From Dastarcus helophoroides (Eukaryota > Arthropoda > Insecta > Coleoptera > Bothrideridae), in assembly GCA_028583605.1 (NCBI GenBank), contig CM053328.1:2862896-2926895 (forward strand): 64,000 nucleotides of DNA. The letters are read 5' to 3'. How positions within the stretch are numbered: position 1 is the stretch's first letter; each line of letters starts with the position of its first letter. Made by a program: the position numbers and the translations under genes. The notes under the pieces were generated by a model. It was not told the DNA's origin. It did no database searches and saw only the letters and a program-made list of their open reading frames with translations. This document shows, piece after piece, positions 1 through 10,657 of this stretch.

Positions 1-200
1 AAATTTTTTTATAAACGTTAACATCTTAGAGGCTATAGAAACCGAGATAATTGCAAAAAAAATGGTTTTTAGGAAATTTGACCATGAATAATTTACTAAC
101 GGTTGACCATATAAAAAAATGTCTTAAACAAAACTTGTGGTAAATTTTATGCTCTACAGCATTTATAATAAATGTTAACATCTTTGAAGTTGCAGTGTTG
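1..200. repeat. ~155-bp satellite monomers (left edge)
   Basis: Part of an array of ~155-bp monomers that share the landmark GTTAACATC, here near positions 17 and 174. Two monomer types alternate. One has a 'ttgacc...aacggttgaccatat' segment and the other 'ttgatc...aactgttgggcatat'. The monomer is interrupted after 'gaagttgcagt' by the 15-bp minisatellite that follows. No coding potential is seen. Confidence 0.8.
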
Positions 201-704
201 GTGCGCAGTAGGTAGATGCGCAGTGGGTAGGTACGCAGTGAGTAGGTGCGCAGTAGGTAGATGAGCAGTGGGTAGGTGCGCAGTGAGTAGGTGCGCAGTG
301 AGTAGGTGCGCAGTGAGTAGGTGCGCAGTGTGTAGGTGCGCAGTAAGTAGATGCGCAGTGGGTATGAGCTCAGAAGGTAGGTGCGCAGTAGGTAAGTGCG
401 CAGTAGGTAGGTGCGCAGTAGGTAAGTGCGGAATAGGTAGGTGCGCAGTAGGGAGGTGCGCAGTAGGTAGGTGCGCAGTAGGTAGGTGCGCAGTAGGTAG
501 TTGCGCAGTAGCAAGGTGCGCAGTAAATAGGTGCGCAATAGGTAGGTGCGCAGTAGAAAGGTGCGCAGTAGTTGGGTGCGCAGTAAGTAGGTGCGCAGAA
601 GGAATGTGCGCAGTAGGTAGGTGCGCAATAGGAGGGTGCGCAGTGGGTAGGTGCGCAGTAGGTAAATGCGCTGTAGGTAGGTGCGCAGTAGGTAGGTGCG
701 CAGT
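201..704. repeat. 15-bp minisatellite array 1
   Basis: About 33 copies of a 15-bp unit, consensus GTGCGCAGTAGGTAG, with point variants. Fifteen is a multiple of three and the unit lacks stops in several frames, so long spurious ORFs of (RCAVG)n on the plus strand and (YLLRT)n or (TAHLP)n on the minus strand appear. They lack any non-repeat domain and are not annotated as genes. The array interrupts a satellite monomer exactly between 'gttgcagt' and the 'aaatttgatcttaaataat' segment. Confidence 0.9.
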
Positions 705-1762
705 TTTTAAATATTTGATCTTAAATAATTTACTAGCTGTTAGGCATATGAGAAAATATTTGTTACAAAATTTGTAGCAAATTTTTTGCTTTATAATTTC
801 TATCATAAACGTTAACATCATACAAGCTATAGAAACCGAGATAATTGCAAAAAAATGATTTTTAAAAAATTTGACCTTGAATACTTTACTAACGGTTCAC
901 CATATAAAAAAATGTCTGCTACAAAACTTGTGGCAAATTTTATGCTCTACAAATTTTATAATAAATGTTAACATCATTGAAGTTGCAGTAACCGAGATAA
1001 TCGAAAAAAACCAATTTTTGTAAATTTGATCTTAAATAATTTACTAACTGTTGGGCATATGGGAAAATATTTGTTACAAAATTTGTCACAAATTTTATGT
1101 TCCACAAATTTTATTATAAACGTTAACATCATAGAAGCTATAGAAACCGAGATAATCGAAAAAAACCATTTTTTGTAATTCTGATCCTAAAAAATTTACT
1201 AACTGTTGGGCATATGAGAAAATATTCGTTACTAAAGTTGTCAAATTTTATGCTTTTCAATTTTTGTTATAAACGTTAACATCATGGAAGCTATTGAAAC
1301 TGAGGTAATTGCAAAAAACTGATTCTTAGGAAATTTGACCTTGAATAATCTACTAACGGTTGACCATATAAAAAAAGTTTTCGAACAAAACTTGTGGCAA
1401 ATTTTAAGCTCTAAAAATTTTTATTATAAACGTTAACATCATAGAAGCTATAGAAACCGAGATAATTGCAAAAAACCAGTGTTTGTAAATTTGATCCTAA
1501 AAAATTTACTGTTGGGCATATGAAAAAATAATTGTTACTGAAGTTGTGAAATTTTATGCTTTACCATTTTTATTATAAACGTTAACATCATAGAAGCTAT
1601 AGAAACCGAGATAATTGCAAAAAAATTGATTTTTAGGAAATTTGACCTTGAATAATTTACTAACGGCGGACCATATAAAAAATGTCTTAAACAAAACTTG
1701 TGGCAAATTTTATGCTCTACAACCTTTATAATAAATGTTAATATCTTTGAAGTTGCAGTGTT
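705..1762. repeat. ~155-bp satellite array between minisatellites 1 and 2
   Basis: Roughly seven monomers with GTTAACATC landmarks near 811, 967, 1122, 1275, 1432, 1581 and 1737 (spacing 149-157 bp). The stretch 706-1190 is a near copy of 11697-12175, which flanks minisatellite array 3. This indicates duplication of a larger unit containing both repeat types. No gene is seen here. Confidence 0.85.
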
Positions 1763-2269
1763 GGTGCGCAGTAGGTAGTTGCGCAGTAGGTAGGTGCGCA
1801 GAAGGTAGGTGCGCAGAAGGTAGATGCGCAGTAAGTGAGTGCGCAGTAGGTAGGTGCGCAGTAGGTAGTTGCGTAGTAGGTAGTTGCGCAATAGTTAGGT
1901 GCGTAGTATGTAGGTGCGCAGTGGGTAGGTGCGCAATAGGTAGATTCGCAGTAGGTAAATGCGCAGTAGGTAGGTGCGCAGTAGGTAGGTGCGCAGTAGG
2001 TAGTTGTTGCGCAGTAGGTAGTTGCGCAGTAAGTAGGTGCGCAAAAGGTAGGTGCGCAGTGAGTAGGTGCGCAGTGTATAGGTGCGCAGTAAGTAGATGC
2101 GCAGTGGGTAGGAGCGCAGTGGGTAGGTGCGCAGTAGGTAAGTGCGCAGTAGGTAGGTGCGCAGTAGGTAGGTGCGCAGTGGGTAGGTGCGCAGTAGGTA
2201 GGTGCGCAGTAGGTAGGTGCGCAGTAGGTAGGTGCGCAGTAGGTAGGTGCGCAGAAGGTAGATGCGCAT
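1763..2269. repeat. 15-bp minisatellite array 2 (left part of a split array)
   Basis: About 34 copies of the 15-bp GTGCGCAGTAGGTAG unit. It starts at the same point of the satellite monomer as array 1 (after 'gaagttgcagtgttg'). It ends abruptly at a non-repeat junction near 2270, the 3' end of the inserted LINE. Array 3 at 10658 continues it. Confidence 0.9.
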
Positions 2270-3175
2270 TGTCTAGTGTTTTACGTACTCACCCGCCTTT
2301 TCGGCATATAGCACGGTCCAACAATGACGATGAACTTTTACGGAGGCTATCAGTTACGCTGATAAGTCGCGTCGCCACGAGGGGTCAGCTATTCCAGTTG
2401 GCTCCTCGCGTATGCAGGTCGCGGATGACCGCTACTGGTTGAGCCAAGTGCCGCACGCTACTGACTGACGTCAGTTGTCTGAGGAAAACGTGCATGTACA
2501 GCGGTTACTAGTAACCGTGTGGGCCCGCTCAACCCTCGCCCAGCATTCGGGCAACCACATGCCATTACGAGGCCTATCTCAGTTTGGTCGATGGGACTAT
2601 TTGGAAAAAATAGCAGGATTGCTTTACGGTCGTTCAAATTCGACCACCCGTAGTGCTCATGTTAAATAGGTCATAGAGTTGAAACACCTGACGTGAATCA
2701 TAACAGACACTCAACTATACGGTGGCGTTCGTTTTCGCTCTTTATAGCGTACGAATTTTCGCGCATCGTAAGTGCATCATTATCAAAATCCACTGCTCAC
2801 TTTTGATCCCTGCATGATCCTGGCCTGAGCGAGGTCATTTGCGCTAACGGCAGTCATGGTGCACCAAGCATGAGGCCTTGGCCTCTGCAGGGTGCACCGG
2901 CGACCGATGACTACCGCATGTTAGTTTGCATTGCCGACGAGGTCGGTTAATGCCAAAAGAGGAGGCGGTATGCATAGGGCTCCAACAGTTGGAAGGCTGT
3001 GCATGTTTTACGTGCGCCTTTCCTACACCAGTCCCCGGAAGTTCAAAGTTGGGCATGCGGCACCCATCTCGTTTTGAGTATAGGTGCCACCCTTCCCCTC
3101 ATCAGCCGGTTTGACCGAGTGTAAGTGGATAGCGCCAAGGGAGGAGGAAGTTCCTCTCGTTTTAATGGCGGGTCT
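2270..3175 (-). other. 3' region of the R1/LOA-group LINE
   Basis: Non-coding stretch between the ORF2 stop and the junction with the minisatellite. Its base composition matches the LINE and not the AT-rich surroundings. It has no poly(A) or short tandem tail at the 3' end (plus strand 2270). No independent gene is seen; short ORFs here are random. Confidence 0.6.
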
Positions 3176-6100
3176 CTATTCCTCATTATTGGGGATAAGA
3201 CGCTCAGCCATCTCATTGAAAATCTCGACCTCCTCCGCCGTAGTGTTTCTGGTAACCATAAATGGATACCGTTGTTCAAGTGTACGCTGTTGGTTGATGA
3301 ACCAATCACGTGCATTTTGCCTACTTACAAGTGGGCAATCGTTCAAAACATGAGAGGCCGTTTCTTGCGTCCCGACCTGACATTCGCAATCGCCGTTTGT
3401 CTCTCCAAGTCGAAACCTGGCTAGATAGGCGTTAAACGGGCCGTGTCCCGTGAGCAACCAAACCGCCTTAGGGTTCCAACCCAGCCACTTTTCTTGGGCA
3501 AGAGGAATATGGGTGAAGGTATGTCTGCCTGTCGTCCCCCTTACCCAAGCGGTCTGCCATTCAGCTATGGCCAGATTTTGAGCCACACGCTTCCGAGTAG
3601 GCCTTGAGACGCTGTTAGGTGCCTCAATGGTGGCTACCCTTCCGCGTGCAGCTTTTTTCGCAGCGCGGCTGGTAAGCTGTAGGCCCCTATCATTGCGGCC
3701 AGTTATCCAGAGAGCAACGGTAGTCCCCCTGTCAGTTTCCAGCATCCTTAAAGTATGCTCTATGGATTCCGGTAGGGGGCCGTTTCTATTTCTAATTGAG
3801 TTCAGAACAATTCTGGACTCAAAAAGTATATTTAAGGCTTCGCCATCGCGTACCAGAATTTGGCACTCTCGTACAGCCAAGTCAATGGCCCATAGCTTAG
3901 CCTCGTGCATTGTGACGGAGACATGATGTCTCCAATGCATTGTTCGAATTGGCTTACCATCCCTATGAGCCGTCATTGCTGACGCAATAAATTGGGGGCC
4001 TTTCGAGATATCCGCGCTTATCCATAGCCCCTCTCTGTGGCGCACGTTGTCCACTGGGGCCAGGTTTGCACATGGTCTCTTTGGCTCCCCCGGATGCGCT
4101 CTAAACCTAGGTTCGAGGTTGCCCTCGTGCTCAGGTCTTAATGTTTGCTGCCAGATTCGGTGTCTGGCACCAGCTTCTAGGTGTAGAGGCATACAGCCCG
4201 CCAGTACTTGCACTGCTGCATTTGGCGCCGTCCTATAGGCCCTTGTTATGGCTAGCATAGCGGGCCTCTGGGCGGCGACCAAGTGTTTTTGGATCCTAGT
4301 GTCACGGCTCTTGGCTCCCCATATCTCCCATGCATACAGGAGGGCGGGTTAAATCGCCCCCCGATAGATCTCACGGTAGATCCAAGGACGCGCACCTCAG
4401 GTCTTACCCGCCAACATTAGAGCTCTGTGGCTCATAGCAGCAACTTTCTTCCTGACATGCTTGGCATGCTCCACCCAGTTTCGCTGACCGTCAACCACCA
4501 CCCCTAAGTACTTAATTGCACTCGTTGGGGTGATGGTGAAATCGTCAAGGCGAATCACTGGTTCTCTCAATATTGCCCGTGCCTTTGAGAACAACACTTC
4601 GGTTTTCTTTGGGGCGTACTGGAGCTTATGCATACTTGCCCACTCATTGCAGGCTGCCCAAACTCCAGTCCAGGCGCGTTCGATTTTCCCAGCAGACGGT
4701 CCCATATTATAATCAGTTGATCGTCCGCATAGGCTTGGACGGCGACCTCGACGGACCTGTGAGTAATCCATCGCGGCGAACTAGTCCTCCATAATGAGGA
4801 GCCAAAGGATCGGGCCAAGACACGATCCCTGTGGGCATCCTCTATTTACTTGGATTTGGGTTCCGCATGAGCTGACTGTTCTGTTGGTGAAAAAGTCTGC
4901 AACTGCCCGTCCTAAGTCGCCTGGGCATCCGCATTCGGATATAAGCTCAATTAGGCGGGGGTACCATGCAGAGTTAAATGCATTCTTGATATCAAGTGCA
5001 ATCGCGACCGCATGCACCCCTCTTGTCGTTGCCCTATCGAGAGTCTCAACTGCCCTCCCTAGGGCGTCCGCGGTACTTCTTTCCTTACGAAATCCGTATT
5101 GTCTATTCGACAAACGTCCACTTGACTCTAGGTAGTGCGACAATCTTTCCGCCAGAACTTTGTCTAAGACTTTACCGATTGTTGGTAGAAGGCATATGGG
5201 CCGTAGCCCGCCTCCCGGCTTTGACAACCAAGTTACTTCTGCCGTTTTCCAAACTGTCGGAAATGTCCCCTCCCGCAGACACTTCATGAAGACTAGTGCC
5301 GCTCTGTCCCCCACTAGGTCTAGAAGCGACACCAGCCCCGCAACCGGGAACCCATTCGGTCCGGGTGCCTTATTTATTGGCTTGCCCTCTCGGGTTTTCC
5401 TCAACTCGTCGACGACCGTCACAGCCAGGTCGCGGTCAGGATTCCATCTGGGAACGTGGTTCCTGATTTCCTCGTTAACCGCGTTATCCGGCTGGAGCCT
5501 GTCGTCGGGAAAGTATTTCCCGAGCAGAGCTTGAGCCGTTTGTGTTCGATTTTGCGTCCAAGTTCCGTCTGGGCGCTGCACGGAAGACCATTGTGACGTG
5601 CCGCGTTTTTTGGAGATCATCTTGTAAACCAATCCCTATGGATCTCTAGGGTCAGTGCTACTGATTAGCTCCCTAAAAGATCGGATCTTGGCGTCCTTGA
5701 TTTTCTTCCGCAATTCGCGCTTTAGTGTTCGGTGTGTACCTACTAACACGGTCTTTCTGCCAGGATCCCGTTCCTTTTGAGCTAATCTCCTGGCCCTATT
5801 AACCTCTCGCTTTTTATTCTTGGTTCCACCAAGGTCGTGACCTGATGGGATTTTGGGCTAGCTGAGGCATGCTCTCTACACATGCTCTAATAGCTGTGTG
5901 TTGGATCAGTTCAGCCGCATCGTTTGCGTTCAATTGCCTAATGTGGTGGAGTTCAAGACTATTGAGTACTTCGGCATATCTGTCCCAGTTCGCTCTGGAG
6001 ACATCAAACTTGGTTCCCCTGATAGCACTTCCCTCGTGCGCTCCATTGGCGTCCGAGGACACCTCAAAGCTCACCAGTTTATGATCACTGAGCGTTTCGT

Positions 6101-6686
6101 CTTCCGAAACACGCCAGTTCGATACCTCCACGCTTTTGCTGAGTGTGAGGTCTATCCAGCTATGCCCGTTAACTGTTTCAAATGTCGGAGCGGAGTCCCA
6201 GTCATTTTCCACCGTTATGTTTGAGGCGGATATGGTCTCCATGACCACATCCCCTCTTACAATGCCGATATCATCACCCCCGGCTAACTGGCCCCATGCA
6301 GCGTTCCTGGCATTGAAATCACCGGCTACGACTAGGGGTAGGTCCCCTGCCGCAATTTCGGCTATTTTAACCAGCGTTTCCTCTAGTCTTTTCGTCCTCT
6401 CCACATAGACATTGGCGACCACTAGTTTCCCAATGGCCACCGTTATGATGCGGTCGCCACAAAACTGTTCCAGCTTGATAGAATCGTGCTGATCCCTCAC
6501 TAGCGTGACACATTTGGTGCTTGAGTCACCATACGCCCTCCAACCCTGTGTGGGGGGAATGGCGCTGTATGGCTCTTGAACCAGTATCACGTCAGTGCCG
6601 TTTACCTCAGCCCTTCGACGAAGAAGGTCTACGGCCTCGCGGCCGCGTCCCGTGTTCAATTGTAGGAATTTTAGTGAACTGGGCAT
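3176..6686 (-). pseudogene. LINE ORF2: APE endonuclease-reverse transcriptase-RNase H-like, broken
   Basis: The start is the ATG at 6686, 24 nt after the ORF1 stop. The first open segment (6686-5814) is an APE-type endonuclease. It has LQLNTGRG at the N-terminus, VQEPY, GDFNARNAAWG, SWIDLTL and SDHKL, the usual active-site blocks. The frame shifts near 5815, and there is an in-frame TAG near 5636. The next segment (5632-4781) has reverse transcriptase blocks PGPNGFP, DIKNAFNSAW and GCPQGSCLGP. The YADD box lies in another frame (ORF 4818-4567), and the original frame resumes in 4771-4397, so at least two more frame changes occur. The last segment (4282-3176) has the R1-like YRTAPN...AGCMPL block. 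An RNase H-like stretch follows in which the expected 'DS' reads ES. A C-terminal CECQ...H...C knuckle closes the protein. Endonuclease and RT together place it in the R1/LOA group of non-LTR elements. At least four disruptions make it non-functional. Confidence 0.9.
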
Positions 6687-6710
6687 CGCTGCTATCGTTC
6701 CGCTATATTC

Positions 6711-8198
6711 CTAATTCGCCGGTCCCGAGCCCGTGGAGTATTGGGACGAGGTCCCGTGCTCCGACCCACAGGACTCGGCGTTGTTTTGTTTCTCACGGTG
6801 TGGGAATTCGACCTTACCTACCCGCTGTGGACCGCCCCTATTATGGCGGCGACGTATTGCCGCACGAGCGGGGTCACCTAGCAGCGAATGGCTCGTTAGC
6901 CCAATCGTGAGTTTCTGGAGCCCCATGACTATGTCATAGAGCCCTCGTTCAACTGCAAAAGTGTAGTTCTCCGACCTACCACTTTTGCTTTTCCTTTTAG
7001 CGAGGAATTGAAATTTACTCTCAAAATCCTCCTTATTAACCACCCTAGACAGATCGTCATTGAGATCATAGATGGCCTCTCGGAGATCTTCCCCGGAGTA
7101 ACCCTCGGTTACCCCGGTTACTATTACTCTGGGAGGGGCCTTTACTTTTCCGCCGATGACTTCAAAGTAACCCTTCGACCTGAGTATTCTCTCTAAGGCT
7201 TCTTTTTGATCTGCGTTATAGCTGATCAGTACCACACCCCCTTTATCGGGTACAATGACCCTCTTCCAGGGGCCCCCAATGTCCCTGGCGTCGACGACCC
7301 GGGAGATGAGTTTCCTCACCTCCACCGGCCTCCGTCCGCCACTGAGCACAATGGTGTTATAGCTTTTGTCGGGCTTTAATTCCTTGGGCTTGTGCTTTCG
7401 CTTTTCCTGGTGCTCCTCTTTGCCCTTCGGAGCCGACCGCGACAGGAGTTGAGGGGCACCAGCTTTAGAAACGCCTTGGAGGGCCGCTTCTTTGGCCGGC
7501 GCCTGCTTCTTCCCCTGTGTTGCCGTTATTTTGGCAACTGGGGATTTGGCTTTTTCAGCGACCCACTGCCTCCAGCCTTCCTCTTTGACCTTCAGAGCAC
7601 TGGCCGCCTCAGACAGGACCTGGCAGCTCTCCAGCACGGTTTCCAGAAGGGTTTTAACTTCCTCCTGCTCCGGTCTGTTGAACCGCACTCTCCCGCCGTT
7701 TCGGCGTGTGGTTGCCTTCGAAATTGTATCCGCGGCAGATCTGATGTCTGCCGCAGCTTGGCTTACCTCATCAATGATGAGGCTCGCCGTTTTGCGTTCA
7801 ATGCCTGATGGACCGGCTTCCGAACCTACGGCGAGTGCCTCCTTTACGGTTTTTACCCCGCTCGCGTCGCTTTCGGTCTTAGTCCAGGTCCTCGGCTTTT
7901 TGAAGGGGGCACCTGGCGCCTCTTTGGGGTCCAAAGATCTCTTTTTTCCCCTCGGATTTGCCGTGGTGTGTTCGATTGAGGGACCTACATACCTCTCGGT
8001 CTCTGGTGCCCCGTGTGGTTTCTTGACCTGCGTTGCGCAGATCGTTGTGCGTTCAAGTAGAACGATCGGAGGGGCTTGCGCTCTTCCTTCTCGTTCTTGA
8101 TTTGTCTTGCCTTCGGTTCCCGAGGGTACCGCAGGCAGTGATAGCTGAGTTTCCTCAGCTGTACGGTGTTCAATAACTATGTTTTGTGAAGAGCTCAT
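6711..8198 (-). CDS. LINE ORF1 (gag-like nucleic-acid-binding protein)
   Basis: One open frame of 495 codons from the ATG at 8198; a longer reading from a GTG at 8210 is possible. The N-terminal half is charged and low-complexity (KKRS, KKPRTW, EKRKHKPKELK). The C-terminal half from about residue 280 has a compact R1-type gag region: 'NTIVLSGGRRPVEVRKLI', 'VILISYN'-like strands, and 'PRVIVTGV'. The pair of CCHC zinc knuckles normally found at the C-terminus of R1-type ORF1 is not visible. After 'VMGLQKLTIG' the frame continues into a Ser/Arg/Gly tail, so an old frameshift probably removed them. The protein would coat LINE RNA. It lies 24 nt upstream of ORF2, as in other two-ORF LINEs. Confidence 0.75.
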   Translation of the reverse strand: MSSSQNIVIEHRTAEETQLSLPAVPSGTEGKTNQEREGRAQAPPIVLLERTTICATQVKKPHGAPETERYVGPSIEHTTANPRGKKRSLDPKEAPGAPFKKPRTWTKTESDASGVKTVKEALAVGSEAGPSGIERKTASLIIDEVSQAAADIRSAADTISKATTRRNGGRVRFNRPEQEEVKTLLETVLESCQVLSEAASALKVKEEGWRQWVAEKAKSPVAKITATQGKKQAPAKEAALQGVSKAGAPQLLSRSAPKGKEEHQEKRKHKPKELKPDKSYNTIVLSGGRRPVEVRKLISRVVDARDIGGPWKRVIVPDKGGVVLISYNADQKEALERILRSKGYFEVIGGKVKAPPRVIVTGVTEGYSGEDLREAIYDLNDDLSRVVNKEDFESKFQFLAKRKSKSGRSENYTFAVERGLYDIVMGLQKLTIGLTSHSLLGDPARAAIRRRHNRGGPQRVGKVEFPHREKQNNAESCGSEHGTSSQYSTGSGPAN

Positions 8199-8210
8199 AT
8201 TAGTTTCCAC

Positions 8211-10657
8211 GAGTAAATGACACAGTTAGTCGCACCCAGTTTTGTCTTTCTAGGTAAAGTCACTGATACTGTACAGGTTGACAGTTCCTGCACAGGTTGG
8301 TGGTTCGCGGTCATGCATTTACTCCCCTGACCTTGCAGCCCCTCGGCACCTATCCGTTTTCTCTTCCGACCTTAGGCATAGGAGGTTTGTTTGCGAAGTT
8401 TCCTTCCTGGGGTTTTCTCCCCGCAAGCCGGCCGGTTAAGGCAAGCTCACCGTTGGTGTCCCCACTCCGGAATTTCTTCCGTAGAACTCTCAACTCCGTA
8501 CGGTCAGTGGATTTTCTGCATTCGAAGATACAGAGCATCCACCGTGGCCCTTTTAGCCTCCGTTGGAGGCCCCAGGAACCTTTTCCGGCATGTGGTCTTG
8601 GCCAGGCTCGACCACTCCAGCATTCTGCTATAAGGGCTGGGCATGGACCCCAGACCTTCTGGCGGTCTCCTCGTTCAGCGGTCGATTCCCGAGCATGAGG
8701 TGTTGATTCCTCGCTCCGCAGATCTTTCCTCTGAGGGCGAACCTGCCTTTTGTTCTGGGTATCCACCATACCCCTGGTTGCAGTTCCAAAAATAATTTTG
8801 GCATAAAAAAGGCCGACGAGGCAACAGCTGATAAGTCAGCTAGTATACCTCGCCGGCCGAATAATTTTGCAAGCTGCTTCACTGCCTGTTTCCCCAAGTC
8901 CTAGGACCATTATAGGAAAGTGAGCATGTGTTGCAGCTCGCCCCTTCGCCCCAACGTCTGTTCACGCAGGTTTTGCGCCAGCTCCTGCCCCGGGGCTCAT
9001 CGTGGCTTGCCGAGTGCAGGTCTAGTACTAATTTAGCGCCCAGACATTGTTGTGGAGTGATGGAGTGAGACTCCCTCCCACCCTTTGACGCGATAACGCA
9101 GAAGACGACATCCGCGCTCGCACCCCGGGGGGAGGGAGAGTCCCTGTATAATGAGTGATCGGACATGTCGGGCCGAGTCCAATAGGCACCCGGTGTTCCC
9201 CATAGTGGGGACGTATACCAGGCGCCCCGTTCTCTCCTTCGTCCTCTCTATCTCATTATTCGGTCTAAGTCTCGAAAGACAGCTATGACACTACCGGATT
9301 CCAAAATATCGCCCTGTGGCCGTCCTCCGCCTGGTCGCGCTACGGTGTGCTCGATCGGGCGACATGCGCATTTCGTGTTGTCGCACTGTCTGCATCCTGC
9401 ACCAGGAAGACTCACGACAGTCGTCTGTCGGGTCTCTCACGGGTGTTCCAGATATCGCGACTAGTGCAAGCGCTTGGAAACACGCAGCCCCGTCGGTTCC
9501 GATTGGCGTCCAATCTGCATGAGAGACGAGCTCGACGGTTTGATATGCAAATGCCTCATACCATGAGCCAGCAGATTAAATCTCTTTTGGACGTACACCC
9601 TTTTGTTATCCAATCCGACCATTCGAAAGCGGGGCCCGTGGGACGCCCGTCTCAGGTCACAACTCTTCATGGTCAACACTCTTCCGGCGGGTTTGGGTTA
9701 CACCCTCCCCCGTTAGAAAGTGGTAGAACCGTTGATAAGGGGCTGCTCCTTTGAGGGGCGCCAGGGTTCCAAATCACCTCTTGGACGTAAGAGGAAACCG
9801 TACTTCGCTTTTTACCATCGAAAGACCCGCTAACGATACTGGTCTTAAACTCTGGGCTTTTGGCTGCCCTAGTGGACGCACCCAGTTCTCCAGGGTTCTC
9901 CCATCTTGGATAGGCCTTTTAAACCGGGCATCTGCCGCCGTGGACACGTCAAGTCCCTGAAATTCGAACTCCATCTGTTTTGGAGTCACTAATCTCCGGC
10001 TCATTGGAGTTGTGGCACTTAGACAGACAGCGAGTGCTTTCTTTGCGGCTTTTACCCCGCTAGCGTCGCCTGTCCACCCTCGTACCACCCCATTCACCCA
10101 TCTGCCAAAGCATCAGGCGACCTCATCCGGCGGAGGCAAGCCACCGCCTTTTGAAGCGCCATACTGAACCTTACTTTCTTCTCGGCTTCACATGCTTTGT
10201 TCGGTTTTCTCGATGTGCCACAGCACTGGTGTTAATTGCCACTTTGCGTCCTGAGATTAACCCTGGGTTACGCTATGCCAGGTTTCCCTGTAGGCGCCCT
10301 TCCAGCCACTGGCTGGGCAGGCTGATCCAACAGGGATAAGAGATAGGTATGTCAGCCTTCGCTCAACGGGAGTCAGCTCTGTCTAGTGTGTGCTGGAACT
10401 GAGCGATCGAGCGATACACAAGCAAGCGACCCTTAGATCATTGGCACCCGCCCAAGCCCAGTTCGGTCGATGTTTGGTCGACAAGGCCTAATGAGCGCAG
10501 AAGTCCAGATCTCCGGGGGCACCATTGACGTCTCTTTAGCGTGTCCCACTCTCACCTCTAGGAGGTGCTCAGCAAACATCATATATTTATGATGCTGTTC
10601 GGGGCGTGTACGTTACTTTATTGCAGCGTTACACGTGGCAGCCCCCCGACAAGAGCG
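8211..10657 (-). other. Long 5' leader of the LINE with a second degenerate ORF1 fragment
   Basis: About 2.4 kb between the left end of ORF1 and the upstream junction with the minisatellite. The segment about 10100-9774 encodes 'DASGVKAAKKALAVCL', which matches ORF1 'DASGVKTVKEALAVGS' (nucleotides 10029-10075 against 7830-7880). It is therefore a decayed second copy of the ORF1 N-terminal region. A GC-rich hairpin (GGCCGACGAGG...CCTCGCCGGCC with an inner AGCTGA/TCAGCT stem) lies at 8811-8859. Other ORFs here show no recognisable domain. Confidence 0.55.
8811..8859. other. GC-rich hairpin in the LINE leader
   Basis: An 11-bp stem with one mismatch (GGCCGACGAGG against CCTCGCCGGCC) encloses a second short stem (AGCTGA/TCAGCT with a TAAG loop). 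On the minus strand it is followed by TTTTTTAT. It could be a structured leader element; no function is shown. Confidence 0.5.

Larger units (their letters stand above)
2270..10657 (-). mobile_element. R1/LOA-group non-LTR retrotransposon inserted in the minisatellite
   Basis: An ~8.4-kb GC-richer block with sharp edges inside the 15-bp array, in minus orientation. In order it has a long 5' leader (10657-8211), ORF1 gag (8198-6711), ORF2 with endonuclease, reverse transcriptase, RNase H-like region and CCHC motif (6686-3176, broken), and a 3' region (3175-2270) without a poly(A) tail. GGTAGATGCGCA occurs at both edges (2258-2269 and 10658-10669). It is a candidate target-site duplication, although the tandem target makes this ambiguous. 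ORF2 carries frameshifts and stops, so this copy is inactive. Confidence 0.85.

Noticed and set aside
8811..8859. HDV-like ribozyme or bacterial-type terminator
   Set aside because: The two outer strands pair fully with each other in a simple nested stem; the double-pseudoknot strands of an HDV-like fold are not visible. A terminator followed by T's has no meaning inside a LINE leader.
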